Source of the DNA: Metarhizobium sp964253915
GTDB lineage: Bacteria > Pseudomonadota > Alphaproteobacteria > Rhizobiales > Rhizobiaceae
Reading direction: 5' to 3'
Assembly: GCF_964253915.1 (NCBI RefSeq)
Contig: NZ_CAXUSG020000020.1
Location: 1-64,000, forward strand
Length of the DNA stretch: 64,000 nt
Shown here: positions 36,544 to 45,023 of the stretch, piece by piece
Numbering within the stretch: position 1 is the first letter of the stretch
Layout: every line of letters begins with the position of its first letter
Notes under the pieces: generated by a model
Seen by the model: only the letters and a program-made list of their open reading frames with translations
What the model was told of the DNA's origin: nothing
The model's database searches: none
Position numbers and translations under genes: made by a program

Positions 36544-37704
36544 TCAGGCCGACTTGAACCGTGCCATCAACTCGGCGCGGCCCGGATCGGTCAGCGTCAC
36601 CGCCGCGCCGAATTCGAGCGGGGTCAGCGCTGCCTCATCCGGATAGACGATCTTGTTCGACGTCACCTCGGCCGGCAGCAGCGCCAGAACGCGGCTGTCT
36701 GTGGTCGGCGCGCCGTTGGCGATGTGCTCCTTCACGGCGACGGCCGGGTCCATCAGGAAGTTGAGCAGCGCATAACCGGCCGCCTTGTTCGGCGCATCCT
36801 TGGGGATGGCGTAGAAATCGGTCCAGATCTCGCCGCCGTCCTTGCCGAGAATGTAGGCGATCTCCGGCATGTCGCGGTTGAGCTGGGCACCGTCATTGGT
36901 CCAGCACATGGTGAGCCAGGCATCAGTGGCGCGCATCGAGGGCTGGTAGTCGCTGTTGATGGCATAGAGGTGCGGCTTGACCTTGATCAGCAGCTCCTCG
37001 GCCTTGGCAAGTTCTTCCGGCTTGATGGAGTTGAAGGAGTGGCCGAGCGAAACCAGCGCGTTGCCGATGGTGGTCAGCTGGTAGTCATGCACCATGGCGC
37101 GGCCGTCGGCCTCGGTCTGGGCGAGCTCGAAGAAATCCTTCCACGAGGTCATCGGCGTCTTGATCTTGCCGGTGTTCACGGCAAAGCCTGTCGTGCCCCA
37201 GTTCTTCGGCAGCGCATAGGTCTTGCCGTCGACCATGCCTTCGTTGGTGAAGCGGGTGTTCTGGGTGGACGGGCTGAAGTTCGGCGCCTTGGAAATATCG
37301 AGTTCGTCGATCAGGCCGAGCTTCACATAGGTGGAGATCGTATAATTGGTCGGCACGAACAGGTCCCAGCCCGAGGCGCCGGCCTGCAGCTTCGCCAGCA
37401 TTTCTTCGTTGGAGCCGAAGACGTTGACCTCGACGGCAACGCCCGTCGCCGCCGTGAAGGCTTCGAAGGTGGCCGGGTCATGGTAGTTCGGCCAGGTGGC
37501 GATCGACATCTGCGTGCCGAGATCCTGGGCATGGGCGATGCCGCCCTGCAGGCCGGGGGCGCGGGCCATGACGGCGGCGGCCAGCCCCAGGCCGGTGACG
37601 CCGAGGAAATGGCGGCGGCTGACCGAACCGCGTTTCAGCCGCATGAATTCCTCCATGAAGCGGCTGGCGGAGATCGGCAGGTTATCCTTGTAGTCTTTGC
37701 TCAT
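36544..37704 (-). CDS. PotD-like solute-binding protein with Tat-type signal
   Basis: A 386-residue periplasmic receptor. A twin-arginine motif SRRHFLG (Arg30-Arg31) is followed by a hydrophobic stretch and an AHAQD cleavage site. The mature domain has the spermidine/putrescine-family pattern: IATWPNYHDPATFEAF, WDLFVPTNYTISTYVKLG, FAVNTGKIKTPMTSWKDFF, MLCW-like TMCWTNDGAQ, and NFLMDPAVAVKEHIANG. The ligand could be a polyamine, but the location beside the carnitine genes makes a quaternary amine possible. Confidence 0.9.
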   Translation of the reverse strand: MSKDYKDNLPISASRFMEEFMRLKRGSVSRRHFLGVTGLGLAAAVMARAPGLQGGIAHAQDLGTQMSIATWPNYHDPATFEAFTAATGVAVEVNVFGSNEEMLAKLQAGASGWDLFVPTNYTISTYVKLGLIDELDISKAPNFSPSTQNTRFTNEGMVDGKTYALPKNWGTTGFAVNTGKIKTPMTSWKDFFELAQTEADGRAMVHDYQLTTIGNALVSLGHSFNSIKPEELAKAEELLIKVKPHLYAINSDYQPSMRATDAWLTMCWTNDGAQLNRDMPEIAYILGKDGGEIWTDFYAIPKDAPNKAAGYALLNFLMDPAVAVKEHIANGAPTTDSRVLALLPAEVTSNKIVYPDEAALTPLEFGAAVTLTDPGRAELMARFKSA

Positions 37705-37742
37705 GTCGTTGTTCCCTTTTATATTTTGGCTGCTTTACGATT

Positions 37743-38825
37743 TCATGCTGGAAAGACGTGGGCACCCGAGGGGTCGAAGGCGAACTGGACGGCATCGCCT
37801 GGTTCGGCAAGGCCGTCCGCCAGAAGCGACTGGCGTTCCGCAGTGACGAGCAGGTCGCCGAGACCGGAAACGGCAACGGAATATTCGACGCTGGAGCCGA
37901 GAAAGATGCGGTGGGTGACGGTGCCGGCGATACCGCCCGCCGCTTCTGCAACCTTGGTGAGGCGGATCGCTTCCGGACGGACCGCAAGCGTCACGGCCGT
38001 ACCGGGCGCCAGCAACGTATCGCGAACCGGCATCAGGGCGCCGGAGGAAAGGCGCACGGCATTGCCGTTTTCGAGCGTGCCGGACAACCGGTTGGTCTTG
38101 CCGACGAAATCGGCCACGAAGATGTCGGCCGGGCGGTCGTACACCTCCTGGGGGCTGGCGAATTGCACGATGCGGCCGGCACTCATGACGCAGACCTTGT
38201 CGCTCATCGACAGTGCCTCTTCCTGGTCGTGGGTGACCAGCACGAAGGTGATGCCGAGTTCGCGCTGCAGCGTCTGCAGCTCGATCTGCATGGCGGTGCG
38301 CAGCTTTTTGTCGAGCGCGGCGAGTGGCTCGTCGAGCAAGAGAACCTTTGGCTTGTTGACCAGAGCGCGGGCAAGCGCCACGCGCTGCTGCTGGCCACCG
38401 GACATCTCGTGGATGCGGCGCTTGCCGAAACCGTTGAGGCGGACCATCTCCAGCGCCGCGCCGACCCGGCGGGAAATCTCGGCTGCTTCGATCTTCGGCC
38501 GCATCTGCTTCAGGCCATAGGCGACGTTCGCCTCGACATCGAAATGCGGGAAGAGCGCATAGTGCTGAAACACCATGTTGACCGGGCGGCGATAGGGCGG
38601 AATGCCGGCCATGGCTGCGCCGCCGATCTGCACCTCGCCCTCGCTCGGCTGCTCGAAGCCGCCGATCATGCGCAGGCAGGTGGTCTTGCCGCAGCCGGAC
38701 GGGCCGAGCAGGGCCACGAACGCGCCTTTCGGCACGGCGAGATTGATGTCGGTCACCGCCGTCACCGCGCCATAACGCTTGGTGACCGAACGGAATTCGA
38801 TGTCGTTAACGGACGCGGATGTCAC
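37743..38825 (-). CDS. ABC importer ATPase (PotA-like)
   Basis: A 360-residue ATPase: Walker A GPSGCGKTT, Q-loop VFQHYALFPH, signature MSGGQQQR, Walker B VLLLDEPLAALD and H-loop LVTHDQEEA. The C-terminal TOBE/OB part (about 275-360) has the PotA pattern (VRPEAIRL). GTG at 38825 is chosen: AGGGAACAGA precedes it and the protein then begins just before the ABC domain. First gene of the operon; divergent from the LuxR gene. Confidence 0.88.
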   Translation of the reverse strand: MTSASVNDIEFRSVTKRYGAVTAVTDINLAVPKGAFVALLGPSGCGKTTCLRMIGGFEQPSEGEVQIGGAAMAGIPPYRRPVNMVFQHYALFPHFDVEANVAYGLKQMRPKIEAAEISRRVGAALEMVRLNGFGKRRIHEMSGGQQQRVALARALVNKPKVLLLDEPLAALDKKLRTAMQIELQTLQRELGITFVLVTHDQEEALSMSDKVCVMSAGRIVQFASPQEVYDRPADIFVADFVGKTNRLSGTLENGNAVRLSSGALMPVRDTLLAPGTAVTLAVRPEAIRLTKVAEAAGGIAGTVTHRIFLGSSVEYSVAVSGLGDLLVTAERQSLLADGLAEPGDAVQFAFDPSGAHVFPA

Positions 38826-38924
38826 TCTCTGTTCCCTGCGGCTGGATTGGGTTTTTTGTGGCAGTCTGTCGCTGCCTTGCCACCGTCGCTTGGAAAACAA
38901 GACTAATCCCGTCTCCCCAAAGAT

Positions 38925-38985
38925 ATATACCCCGAAAGTGGTATTTTGACTGATTTCGTTCTGTGGGAGGAATATATCCCGAAAG
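38925..38985. repeat. Two near-identical direct repeats in the PotA/LuxR divergent region
   Basis: ATATACCCCGAAAG (38925-38938) and ATATATCCCGAAAG (38972-38985) match at 13 of 14 positions, 47 bp apart. They lie in the space between the LuxR-type regulator and the importer operon, so they are candidate operator sites. Confidence 0.5.
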
Positions 38986-39019
38986 GCGCCCAGCCATGGG
39001 TTTGCGGGAGGCGGGGAGA

Positions 39020-39829
39020 ATGCGGCTCGATCTCAACATGTTATGCCGGGCTGCAGGCTCGCTGATCGCCGATCCGCCGGGCGACGACGCTGCCACGGGC
39101 GAACGGTTCCGCGCCCTGATGGCGGCACTGGTCGATTTCGATCATGTCGTCGTCTTCGCCAATCGCGGCGAGGAGCGGCCGATTGAACTCTTCAGCACCT
39201 TCAATCCGGAAGAGCACGTCATCTTCGTCAGCCTGTACCAGGACGGCGCCTATCTCCTCGATCCCTTCCATCACAATGCCCGTGAGAGCCTTGCGGGGGT
39301 TTTTCGCATGCGGGAACTGGCGCCTGACCGCTTCTTTGCCGGCGAATATTATCGCACCTACTATATCAAGACCGGGCTGGCCGAGGAGATCGGCTTCTTC
39401 GTGCCCGACGACGACGGCGTGACGATCGTTCTGTCGCTGATGCGCAAGGAAGCCACGGGGGTGTTTTCGGCGGCGGAGTTCGCGCTGCTGCAGCAGGCCG
39501 AACCACTGGTCAATGCCATGGTGCGGCAGTTCTGGGGGCAGACGGCGGAGCGTTTCGATGCGGCAAAAGCCGATGCGCGCCATCATGCCCGCCGGCAAGG
39601 CGGTGAGGTGCCCGACCGCATCTGGCGCAGCCTCAATCTCACCAGCCGCGAGGCGTCGATCATCGATCTGGTGCTGCAGGGGCATTCATCCGAATCGATC
39701 GGACTGAGGCTATCGATTTCGACAGGGACGGTGAAGGTTCACAGGCGCAACGTCTACCGCAAGCTCGGTATCTCGTCGCAGACGCAATTGCTGTCGCTGT
39801 ATCTGGGGAATTTGAAGTCGTCGGGATAG
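39020..39829 (+). CDS. LuxR-family transcriptional regulator
   Basis: A 269-residue regulator. The C-terminal GerE HTH is at about 200-265: LTSREASIIDLVLQGHSSESIGLRLSISTGTVKVHRRNVYRKLGI. The N-terminal ~180 residues are a soluble sensor of unrecognised type (GAF-like in pattern, no autoinducer-binding signature seen). ATG at 39020 has GGAGG at good spacing; ATG at 38996 is possible. It probably controls the divergent importer operon. Confidence 0.82.
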   Translation: MRLDLNMLCRAAGSLIADPPGDDAATGERFRALMAALVDFDHVVVFANRGEERPIELFSTFNPEEHVIFVSLYQDGAYLLDPFHHNARESLAGVFRMRELAPDRFFAGEYYRTYYIKTGLAEEIGFFVPDDDGVTIVLSLMRKEATGVFSAAEFALLQQAEPLVNAMVRQFWGQTAERFDAAKADARHHARRQGGEVPDRIWRSLNLTSREASIIDLVLQGHSSESIGLRLSISTGTVKVHRRNVYRKLGISSQTQLLSLYLGNLKSSG

Positions 39830-39853
39830 GGACGGCCTCAGGAGGAGGGGTAA

Positions 39854-39877
39854 GGGCTGCCGAGCGTTCGGCAGCCC
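39854..39877. terminator. Hairpin between convergent LuxR and ribH genes
   Basis: Perfect 10-bp stem GGGCTGCCGA (39854-39863) / TCGGCAGCCC (39868-39877) with a 4-base loop. Termination is inferred from position. Confidence 0.6.
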
Positions 39878-39887
39878 TCGAAAAACC

Positions 39888-40364
39888 TCAGGCGTTGACG
39901 AGGGCGATCTTGCCGCGCTCGGCGAGGATCTGCTTGGCAGCGTTGGCGGCTTCGCGACCCTTGATGACGAAGTGGTTCTTGAAGAAGCCGATATGGGCTT
40001 CCGATTCCTGGAAGTTATGCGGCGTCAGCACGGCGGAGAGCACCGGCACGCCAGTGTCGAGGCTGACGCGCATCATGGCGTCGAGCACGGTGCCGGCAAC
40101 GAAATCGTGGCGGTAGATGCCGCCGTCGACGACGAAGGCGGTGCCGAGAACGGCGGAGAAGCGGCCGGTCTTGATCAGCGTCTGGGCATGCAACGGGATT
40201 TCAAGCGCGCCGGGCACATCGAAGATCTCGATGTCGCTGGCCTTGCCGCCGAGCTTTTCCCATTCGGCGACGAAGGAGTTGACGCACTGATCGACGATAT
40301 CGGAATGCCAGCGGGCACGGATGACGGCGATTTTGTTTCCTAGCGGATTGACGGCGATCGTCAT
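39888..40364 (-). CDS. ribH: 6,7-dimethyl-8-ribityllumazine synthase (RibH2 type)
   Basis: Penultimate step of riboflavin synthesis. 158 residues of the lumazine-synthase fold: IAVIRARWHSDIVDQCVNSF, DVPGALEIPLHAQTL, GTAFVVDGGIYRHDFVAGTVLDAMM, VPVLSAVLTPHNFQE. Riboswitch-controlled solitary copies like this are the second RibH isozyme in Rhizobiales, separate from the ribH in the rib operon. The longer frame to 40673 runs through the riboswitch and is not real. A terminator-like hairpin follows. Confidence 0.93.
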   Translation of the reverse strand: MTIAVNPLGNKIAVIRARWHSDIVDQCVNSFVAEWEKLGGKASDIEIFDVPGALEIPLHAQTLIKTGRFSAVLGTAFVVDGGIYRHDFVAGTVLDAMMRVSLDTGVPVLSAVLTPHNFQESEAHIGFFKNHFVIKGREAANAAKQILAERGKIALVNA

Positions 40365-40530
40365 AAGTCTCTTGCCTTTCAAGGGTTTGCCGGCGCCGCC
40401 TTCCCTGGCGGTCCGTGCAAAGTTTGTGATTTGAACCGGATTGCCGCAGACGGCGGTCCGATCCCAAGCATCCCTTGGGCGAACAGCATGGACGCGATAT
40501 CCCACGTGTCGCGGGTATCGGTCAGCGTGC

Positions 40531-40672
40531 TCTCTTCCATCCGGACTATACCGTCGGCTCCGGCATCTCACCGGATCTGCTGACCTTCCGGCGGGTGCCG
40601 GAAGCGCTCGCGGGCTCCGGACTCGCGCCCGATACCGCCGGTGGGGAATTGCACCCCGCCCTGAGAACGGCA
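40531..40672 (-). promoter_or_regulatory. FMN riboswitch (RFN element) upstream of ribH
   Basis: Minus strand. The RFN core appears with the 5' box (complement of GGTGGGGAATTGCACCCCGCC), the CTCGCGGGC/GCCCGCGAG pair, and the 3' box (complement of CCATCCGGACTATACCGTCGG, given here in part). These boxes and their order match the FMN-binding fold. High FMN should shut ribH down. About 165 bp separate its 3' boundary from the start codon. Confidence 0.93.
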
Positions 40673-40699
40673 TGACTATAGACCGGGTGAAAACGAAAA

Positions 40700-40731
40700 A
40701 TCAAAAGAAAAACGCCGGACATTGTCCGGCG
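40700..40731 (-). terminator. Terminator after the second ABC importer operon
   Basis: Minus-strand stem CGCCGGAC (40724-40731) / GTCCGGCG (40713-40720) with loop AAT, followed by TTTTTCTTTT. It lies 30 bp after the last gene of the operon. Confidence 0.85.
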
Positions 40732-40760
40732 CTGGTAAACACTGTGTCGCGTGACGTGGA

Positions 40761-41822
40761 TCAGTCGCGCAGCACGAGCAGATCGCTGGCGGCAAAACGC
40801 AGCGTGACGATTTCGCCGGCGGCGGGTGGCACGGCGCCGGGGTTGTTGAACATGTCGAAGGAGATCATGTTGCCGCCGATATCCATGCGGGTGCGGATGA
40901 CCGAGCCGAGGAAGTGGGCGGAGACCACCTTGCCGGTCAGCGCCGTGTCGCCGGTGGCGGACTCGGCCAGAGAACCGGTTTCCGGGCGCATGGCAAGTGA
41001 GATCGGGTCGCCGGCTTTGAAGGTGGCGATCGAATGCTTGAGGGTCAGCTGCTGGTCGCCGATGGCAACGCGGTTGGCTGCGGGATCGACGACCTTCGCC
41101 TCGATGACATTGAGGGTGCCGACGAAGGAGGCGACGAACCGGGTCGCCGGCGTGTTGTAGACCTCGAACGGCGTGCCGATCTGGTCAGCCTTGCCGGCAT
41201 TCATGACGACGATGCGGTCGGAGATCGACAGGGCTTCTTCCTGGTCATGGGTGACGAAGACGGTGGTGATGCCGAGCTTCTGCTGGATGGCGCGGATTTC
41301 CTCGCGCAGCGACACGCGGATCTTGGCGTCGAGCGCCGAGAGCGGTTCGTCGAGCAGCAGCACCTGCGGCTTGGGGGCAAGCGCGCGGGCGAGCGCCACG
41401 CGTTGCTGCTGGCCGCCCGACATCTGGTAGGGGTAACGATCGGCGAGGTGATCGAGGCGGATCAGGCCGAGCATTTCCTTGACGCGGGCATCAATTTCCG
41501 CCTTCGGGGTGCCGGCGACCTTGAGGCCGAAGGCGACGTTTTCGGCAACATTCATGTTCGGGAACAGCGCGTAGGCCTGGAAGACCATGCCGATGTTGCG
41601 CTGGTTCGGCCGGAGGTTCTGCTGGCTTTTGCCGTTGATGGAGATCGTGCCGCCGGACGGCGTCTCGAAGCCGGCGATCATGCGCAGGACGGTGGTCTTG
41701 CCGCAGCCCGACGGGCCGAGGAAAGAGATGAACTCGCCCTTCTGGATGGACATGTTGAAATCCTTGACCACCTGCACCGGGCCGAAGGATTTTTGAACGT
41801 GGGTGAGGGTGAGGAAGCTCAT
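40761..41822 (-). CDS. ABC importer ATPase (PotA/FbpC-like)
   Basis: A 353-residue ATPase with Walker A GPSGCGKTT, Q-loop VFQAYALFPN, signature MSGGQQQR, Walker B VLLLDEPLSALD and FVTHDQEEA, then a C-terminal TOBE domain (ISLAMRPETGSL). Last gene of the four-gene importer operon. Confidence 0.9.
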   Translation of the reverse strand: MSFLTLTHVQKSFGPVQVVKDFNMSIQKGEFISFLGPSGCGKTTVLRMIAGFETPSGGTISINGKSQQNLRPNQRNIGMVFQAYALFPNMNVAENVAFGLKVAGTPKAEIDARVKEMLGLIRLDHLADRYPYQMSGGQQQRVALARALAPKPQVLLLDEPLSALDAKIRVSLREEIRAIQQKLGITTVFVTHDQEEALSISDRIVVMNAGKADQIGTPFEVYNTPATRFVASFVGTLNVIEAKVVDPAANRVAIGDQQLTLKHSIATFKAGDPISLAMRPETGSLAESATGDTALTGKVVSAHFLGSVIRTRMDIGGNMISFDMFNNPGAVPPAAGEIVTLRFAASDLLVLRD

Positions 41823-41831
41823 GAAAGATCC

Positions 41832-42614
41832 TTAGGCGGCGCTCTGCACGCCCTTCTGGAAACGGGAAACTAGCTGGATCAGGCCGAGGCAGCCCCAGGT
41901 CAGCGCGAAGGACATCACCGCAAGTGCCGCGGGTTCGTAAGCCCGGTTGGCGCCGAGCAGCTGCATGTAGGGACCGAAGGCCGGACGGTTCAGCAAGGCG
42001 GCCATGGTGAACTCGCCGATGACGATGGCGAAGGTCAGGAAGGCGCCCGAGAGTACGGCGACGAGCACGTTGGGCAGGATGATCTTGGCCAGGATCGTCG
42101 TCCAGCCGGCGCCGAGGCTCTGGGCCGCTTCCGTCAGCGTGGCGATGTCGATGGAGCGCAACCCGGTATCGACGGAACGATACATGTAGGGCAGGGCCAG
42201 CGTCGCATACCCGAACATCAGCAGGATGTTCGTGCCGGTGACCGAGCCTGTGAGCGGCAGCCAGCTCGAGGTGTTGTAGAGCCGGATGTAACCGAAGACG
42301 ATGACGATGGCTGGGATGACGAGCGGCAACAGCGTGATGAATTCGATGTAGGGGCGAAGGCCCGGCAGCTTGAGGCGCACCCAGTAGGCGGTGGGTACCA
42401 CAAGCAGCACGCCGAAGACGATGGTCGCCAGCGCCATCAGGATCGAGAAGACGAACGTTTCCTGAAAGCGCGGATCGCCCAGCACCACGGCATAGGCATC
42501 GAGCGAATAGACGCCGCGGCGCATCTTCAGGGAGAAGTTGGTCATGCCGACCAGCGGCAGGGTGAAATAGAGCAGGCCGATGATGAGGGCGCCCCAGGCC
42601 CAGAACTTCTTCAT
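41832..42614 (-). CDS. ABC importer permease (second, PotC-like)
   Basis: A 260-residue permease with several helices (WGALIIGLLYFTLPLVGM; ALATIVFGVLLVVPTAYWV). The EAA loop is TEAAQSLGAGWTTILAKIILPNVL. ATG at 42614 gives an ATGA overlap with the stop of the preceding permease gene. An upstream ATG at 42623 has no advantage. Confidence 0.88.
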   Translation of the reverse strand: MKKFWAWGALIIGLLYFTLPLVGMTNFSLKMRRGVYSLDAYAVVLGDPRFQETFVFSILMALATIVFGVLLVVPTAYWVRLKLPGLRPYIEFITLLPLVIPAIVIVFGYIRLYNTSSWLPLTGSVTGTNILLMFGYATLALPYMYRSVDTGLRSIDIATLTEAAQSLGAGWTTILAKIILPNVLVAVLSGAFLTFAIVIGEFTMAALLNRPAFGPYMQLLGANRAYEPAALAVMSFALTWGCLGLIQLVSRFQKGVQSAA

Positions 42615-43501
42615 TTCAGCCACCTTTCGCTACGGGCGCGCAGCCAGATGTAGATCGTGTTGGCAATGCCGGTGATGACGATCATGCCGAAGGCGAGCGC
42701 ATAGCCGAGGTGCGGGTTGCCGAGCACGTCGCCGCGGATCTGCGCGAACAGCAGGATCGGGACGATGGAGAGCGACGAGCCGGTGAGCGCGATGGCGGTG
42801 GCGACGGCGCCGAAGGCGTTTGCAAAGAGCAGCGCCAGCGTGCCGAGGAAGGACGGCAGCAGGATCGGGAAGGCGACCATGCGCCAGTATTGCGCGTTGG
42901 TGGCGCCGAGGATCTGGGCCGCTTCGCGCCATTCGCGCTTCAGCCCGTCGAGCGCCGGCGTGATGATCAGGATCATTAGCGGGATCTGGAAGAACAGATA
43001 GGTGATCGTCAGGCCCCAGAAGGACAGGATGTTGAAGCCGAGCGCACGCAGGTCGATGCCGAGCTCGGTTCTCAGGAAGACCGTGAGAAGGCCGACAGGG
43101 CCGAGCGTTGCCAGGAAGGCGAAGGCGAGCGGCACGCCGGCGAAGTTCGAGGCGACACCCGAAAATGTCAGCAGCGGCCCGCGGATCCACTTCGGCAGAC
43201 CGCCAAGCACCACGGCAGCGGCGACGGAAAAGCCGATCAGACAACCGAGCAGCGCCGAGGCGATGCTGATCTTGATCGAGATCCAGTAGGCCGACATGAT
43301 CGAGGTCGTGAACAGGCCCCGGATATTCTCCAGGGTGAAGCTTCCCTCGGGCGTCTGGAAGGCGCCGAAGACGATGCGCATCGTCGGCAGGATCAGAAAC
43401 AGCAGGACGAAAATCGCGAACGGCAACGCGCCAAGCCAATGCAGCGGCAGGCGAAAAGGCGCGCGCGTCGGCTGTGGGGAAGCTGAACTGTCTGATGACA
43501 T
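42611..43501 (-). CDS. ABC importer permease (first, PotB-like)
   Basis: A 296-residue permease with early helices LHWLGALPFAIFVLLFLILP and an EAA region REAAQILGATNAQYWRMVAFPILLPSF. ATG at 43501 fits a Ser-rich cytoplasmic N-terminus. A longer frame to 43543 would run into the intergenic hairpin. Confidence 0.88.
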   Translation of the reverse strand: MSSDSSASPQPTRAPFRLPLHWLGALPFAIFVLLFLILPTMRIVFGAFQTPEGSFTLENIRGLFTTSIMSAYWISIKISIASALLGCLIGFSVAAAVVLGGLPKWIRGPLLTFSGVASNFAGVPLAFAFLATLGPVGLLTVFLRTELGIDLRALGFNILSFWGLTITYLFFQIPLMILIITPALDGLKREWREAAQILGATNAQYWRMVAFPILLPSFLGTLALLFANAFGAVATAIALTGSSLSIVPILLFAQIRGDVLGNPHLGYALAFGMIVITGIANTIYIWLRARSERWLK

Positions 43502-43545
43502 TAGGAAAACCTCGAAGGGGTTGCCATTATTGGCATACCGCAATC

Positions 43546-43573
43546 GTCGCCCCGGCTCGCTGGCCGGGGCGAC
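43546..43573 (-). promoter_or_regulatory. Stem-loop between binding-protein and permease genes
   Basis: Perfect 11-bp stem GTCGCCCCGGC (43546-43556) / GCCGGGGCGAC (43563-43573), loop of six bases, immediately after the binding-protein stop. The same design recurs in two other importer operons of this window. Confidence 0.65.
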
Positions 43574-43585
43574 GAAGGATGTCGT

Positions 43586-44692
43586 TTACTGCACGTTCGC
43601 GCCGACGACGCTATCCCAGGCGCCGGTCACGGCAGCCTTGTTGGCATCGACTTCCTCGAGGGTCGGGAAGTAGGCCTTTTCATACGATGCTGCCGGCGGC
43701 AGGGCGTCGATCAGTTCCTGCGGAACCTTGCCGGCCTTGACCATGGCATTGAAGCGTGCCGGGTGGCAGAAGCCCTTCAGCCAGCCGAGCTGACCTTCGT
43801 CGGAGTACAGGTGTTCCATCCAAAGCTTGGCAGCGTTCGGGTGCGGCGCGAAGGCCGAGATCGCCTGGACGTAAACACCGGCGAGAACGCCCGTCGTCGG
43901 AACGACGACTTCGGTCGGCGGGTTGCCGTTGAGGGTCTTGGCCCAGCTCAGGGCGTTGTAGTCCCATGCGACGACGATCGGGGTCGAGCCCTGTGCCAGC
44001 GTACCGGACTTGCCGATGACCGGAACGAAGTTGCCGGCCTTGTTCAGCTCGGCGAAGTAAGCAAGACCGGCTTCACCGGCTTCCTTGCCCGACTTCGCAC
44101 CCTTGCCGAGACCAGCGGCGAGAACGCCGAGGATGGCCTGGTTCGAAGCGCGCGGATCGCCGGCGAGCGCGACCTGACCGGCATATTCCGGCTTCAGCAG
44201 ATCGGCCCAGTCCTTCGGCGTGTTGGCGACGAGGTCCTTGTTCACGAGAAGCGACATGACGCCGTAGTAGTCGCCGTACCAGTAGCCTTCGGCGTCCTTG
44301 ATGGTTTCCGGGATTTCGTCCCAGGTGGAGACCTTGTACGGCTGGATCAGGCCTTCGGCCTTGGCCTGCGGGCCGAAAGCGAGACCGACGTCGATCACGT
44401 CGGGCGACTGCGGGCCGGCATTGTCCTTGTTGGCCTTGATGGCTTCGATTTCGTCAGCCGAACCTGCGTCGGGGTTCAGTTCGTTGACGGTGATTTCCGG
44501 GTACTTTGCCTTGAACGAGGCGATGACGTCGCCGTAACCGCACCAGTCGTGCGGCAGGGCGATCGTGGTCAGCATGCCTTCCTTCTTGGCGGCATCGATC
44601 AGTTCCTGGCTCGGCTCGGCAGTTGCGATGGCGGTGGTCGCAATGACCATTGCGGTCGAAAGCGAAAGCAGGCGGGTCATGGTCGAGATCAC
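43586..44692 (-). CDS. Periplasmic solute-binding protein, iron/phosphonate/polyamine superfamily
   Basis: A 368-residue receptor with a Sec signal (TRLLSLSTAMVIATTAIATAE). The mature part has the family 1/8 pattern: ELIDAAKKEGMLTTIALPHDWCGYGDVI, DVIDVGLAFGPQAKAEGLI, VNKDLVANTPKDWADLLKPEYAGQVALAGDP, and AHPNAAKLWMEHLYSDEGQ-like APHPNAAKLWMEHLYS. GTG at 44692 has GAGGAG seven bases upstream, whereas the ATG four codons later is too far from it. Ligand unknown; the neighbouring amine-type catabolic genes suggest a nitrogen compound. Confidence 0.85.
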   Translation of the reverse strand: MISTMTRLLSLSTAMVIATTAIATAEPSQELIDAAKKEGMLTTIALPHDWCGYGDVIASFKAKYPEITVNELNPDAGSADEIEAIKANKDNAGPQSPDVIDVGLAFGPQAKAEGLIQPYKVSTWDEIPETIKDAEGYWYGDYYGVMSLLVNKDLVANTPKDWADLLKPEYAGQVALAGDPRASNQAILGVLAAGLGKGAKSGKEAGEAGLAYFAELNKAGNFVPVIGKSGTLAQGSTPIVVAWDYNALSWAKTLNGNPPTEVVVPTTGVLAGVYVQAISAFAPHPNAAKLWMEHLYSDEGQLGWLKGFCHPARFNAMVKAGKVPQELIDALPPAASYEKAYFPTLEEVDANKAAVTGAWDSVVGANVQ

Positions 44693-45023
44693 TGTCTTCT
44701 CCTCTTGGTTTTTTCAGCGTCTGGCGACGCTGTTAATGACGTTACATGAAGCTTGTGTGACGATCTTTTGCTCATCGCCGGGGCGGTTGCTCCCGGATTT
44801 GAAAAATGCGCGAGACCATCACGATAATCGATCCTTAACCACATCCTGTTGTCGACGTCCCGATTGTGACGCTGCAGAAAATGGTGTCAGAGGCTTGAAA
44901 ATACTCTTTGAACTGTCCCCTCCTTACCGGATTGTGACACATCCAACCAGCAACGGACCTGCCGGTCAAGAGAGGCATTTCTGCTGTCCGCCGCTCATGC
45001 GAGCGGCTCCGGTGTCGGCCCTC
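44693..45023. promoter_or_regulatory. Promoter region of the second importer operon and end of the RpiR gene
   Basis: No gene seen in 331 bp. A hairpin GCCGCT (44990-44995) / AGCGGC (45002-45007) follows the RpiR stop. Nearer the importer start lies a short inverted repeat GCGTC..GACGC at about 44717-44731. The importer promoter must be here, but no clear -35/-10 was identified. Confidence 0.4.

Noticed and set aside
39888..40673. Extended N-terminus of the lumazine synthase
   Set aside because: The extra 103 residues translate the FMN riboswitch; the family start is at 40364.
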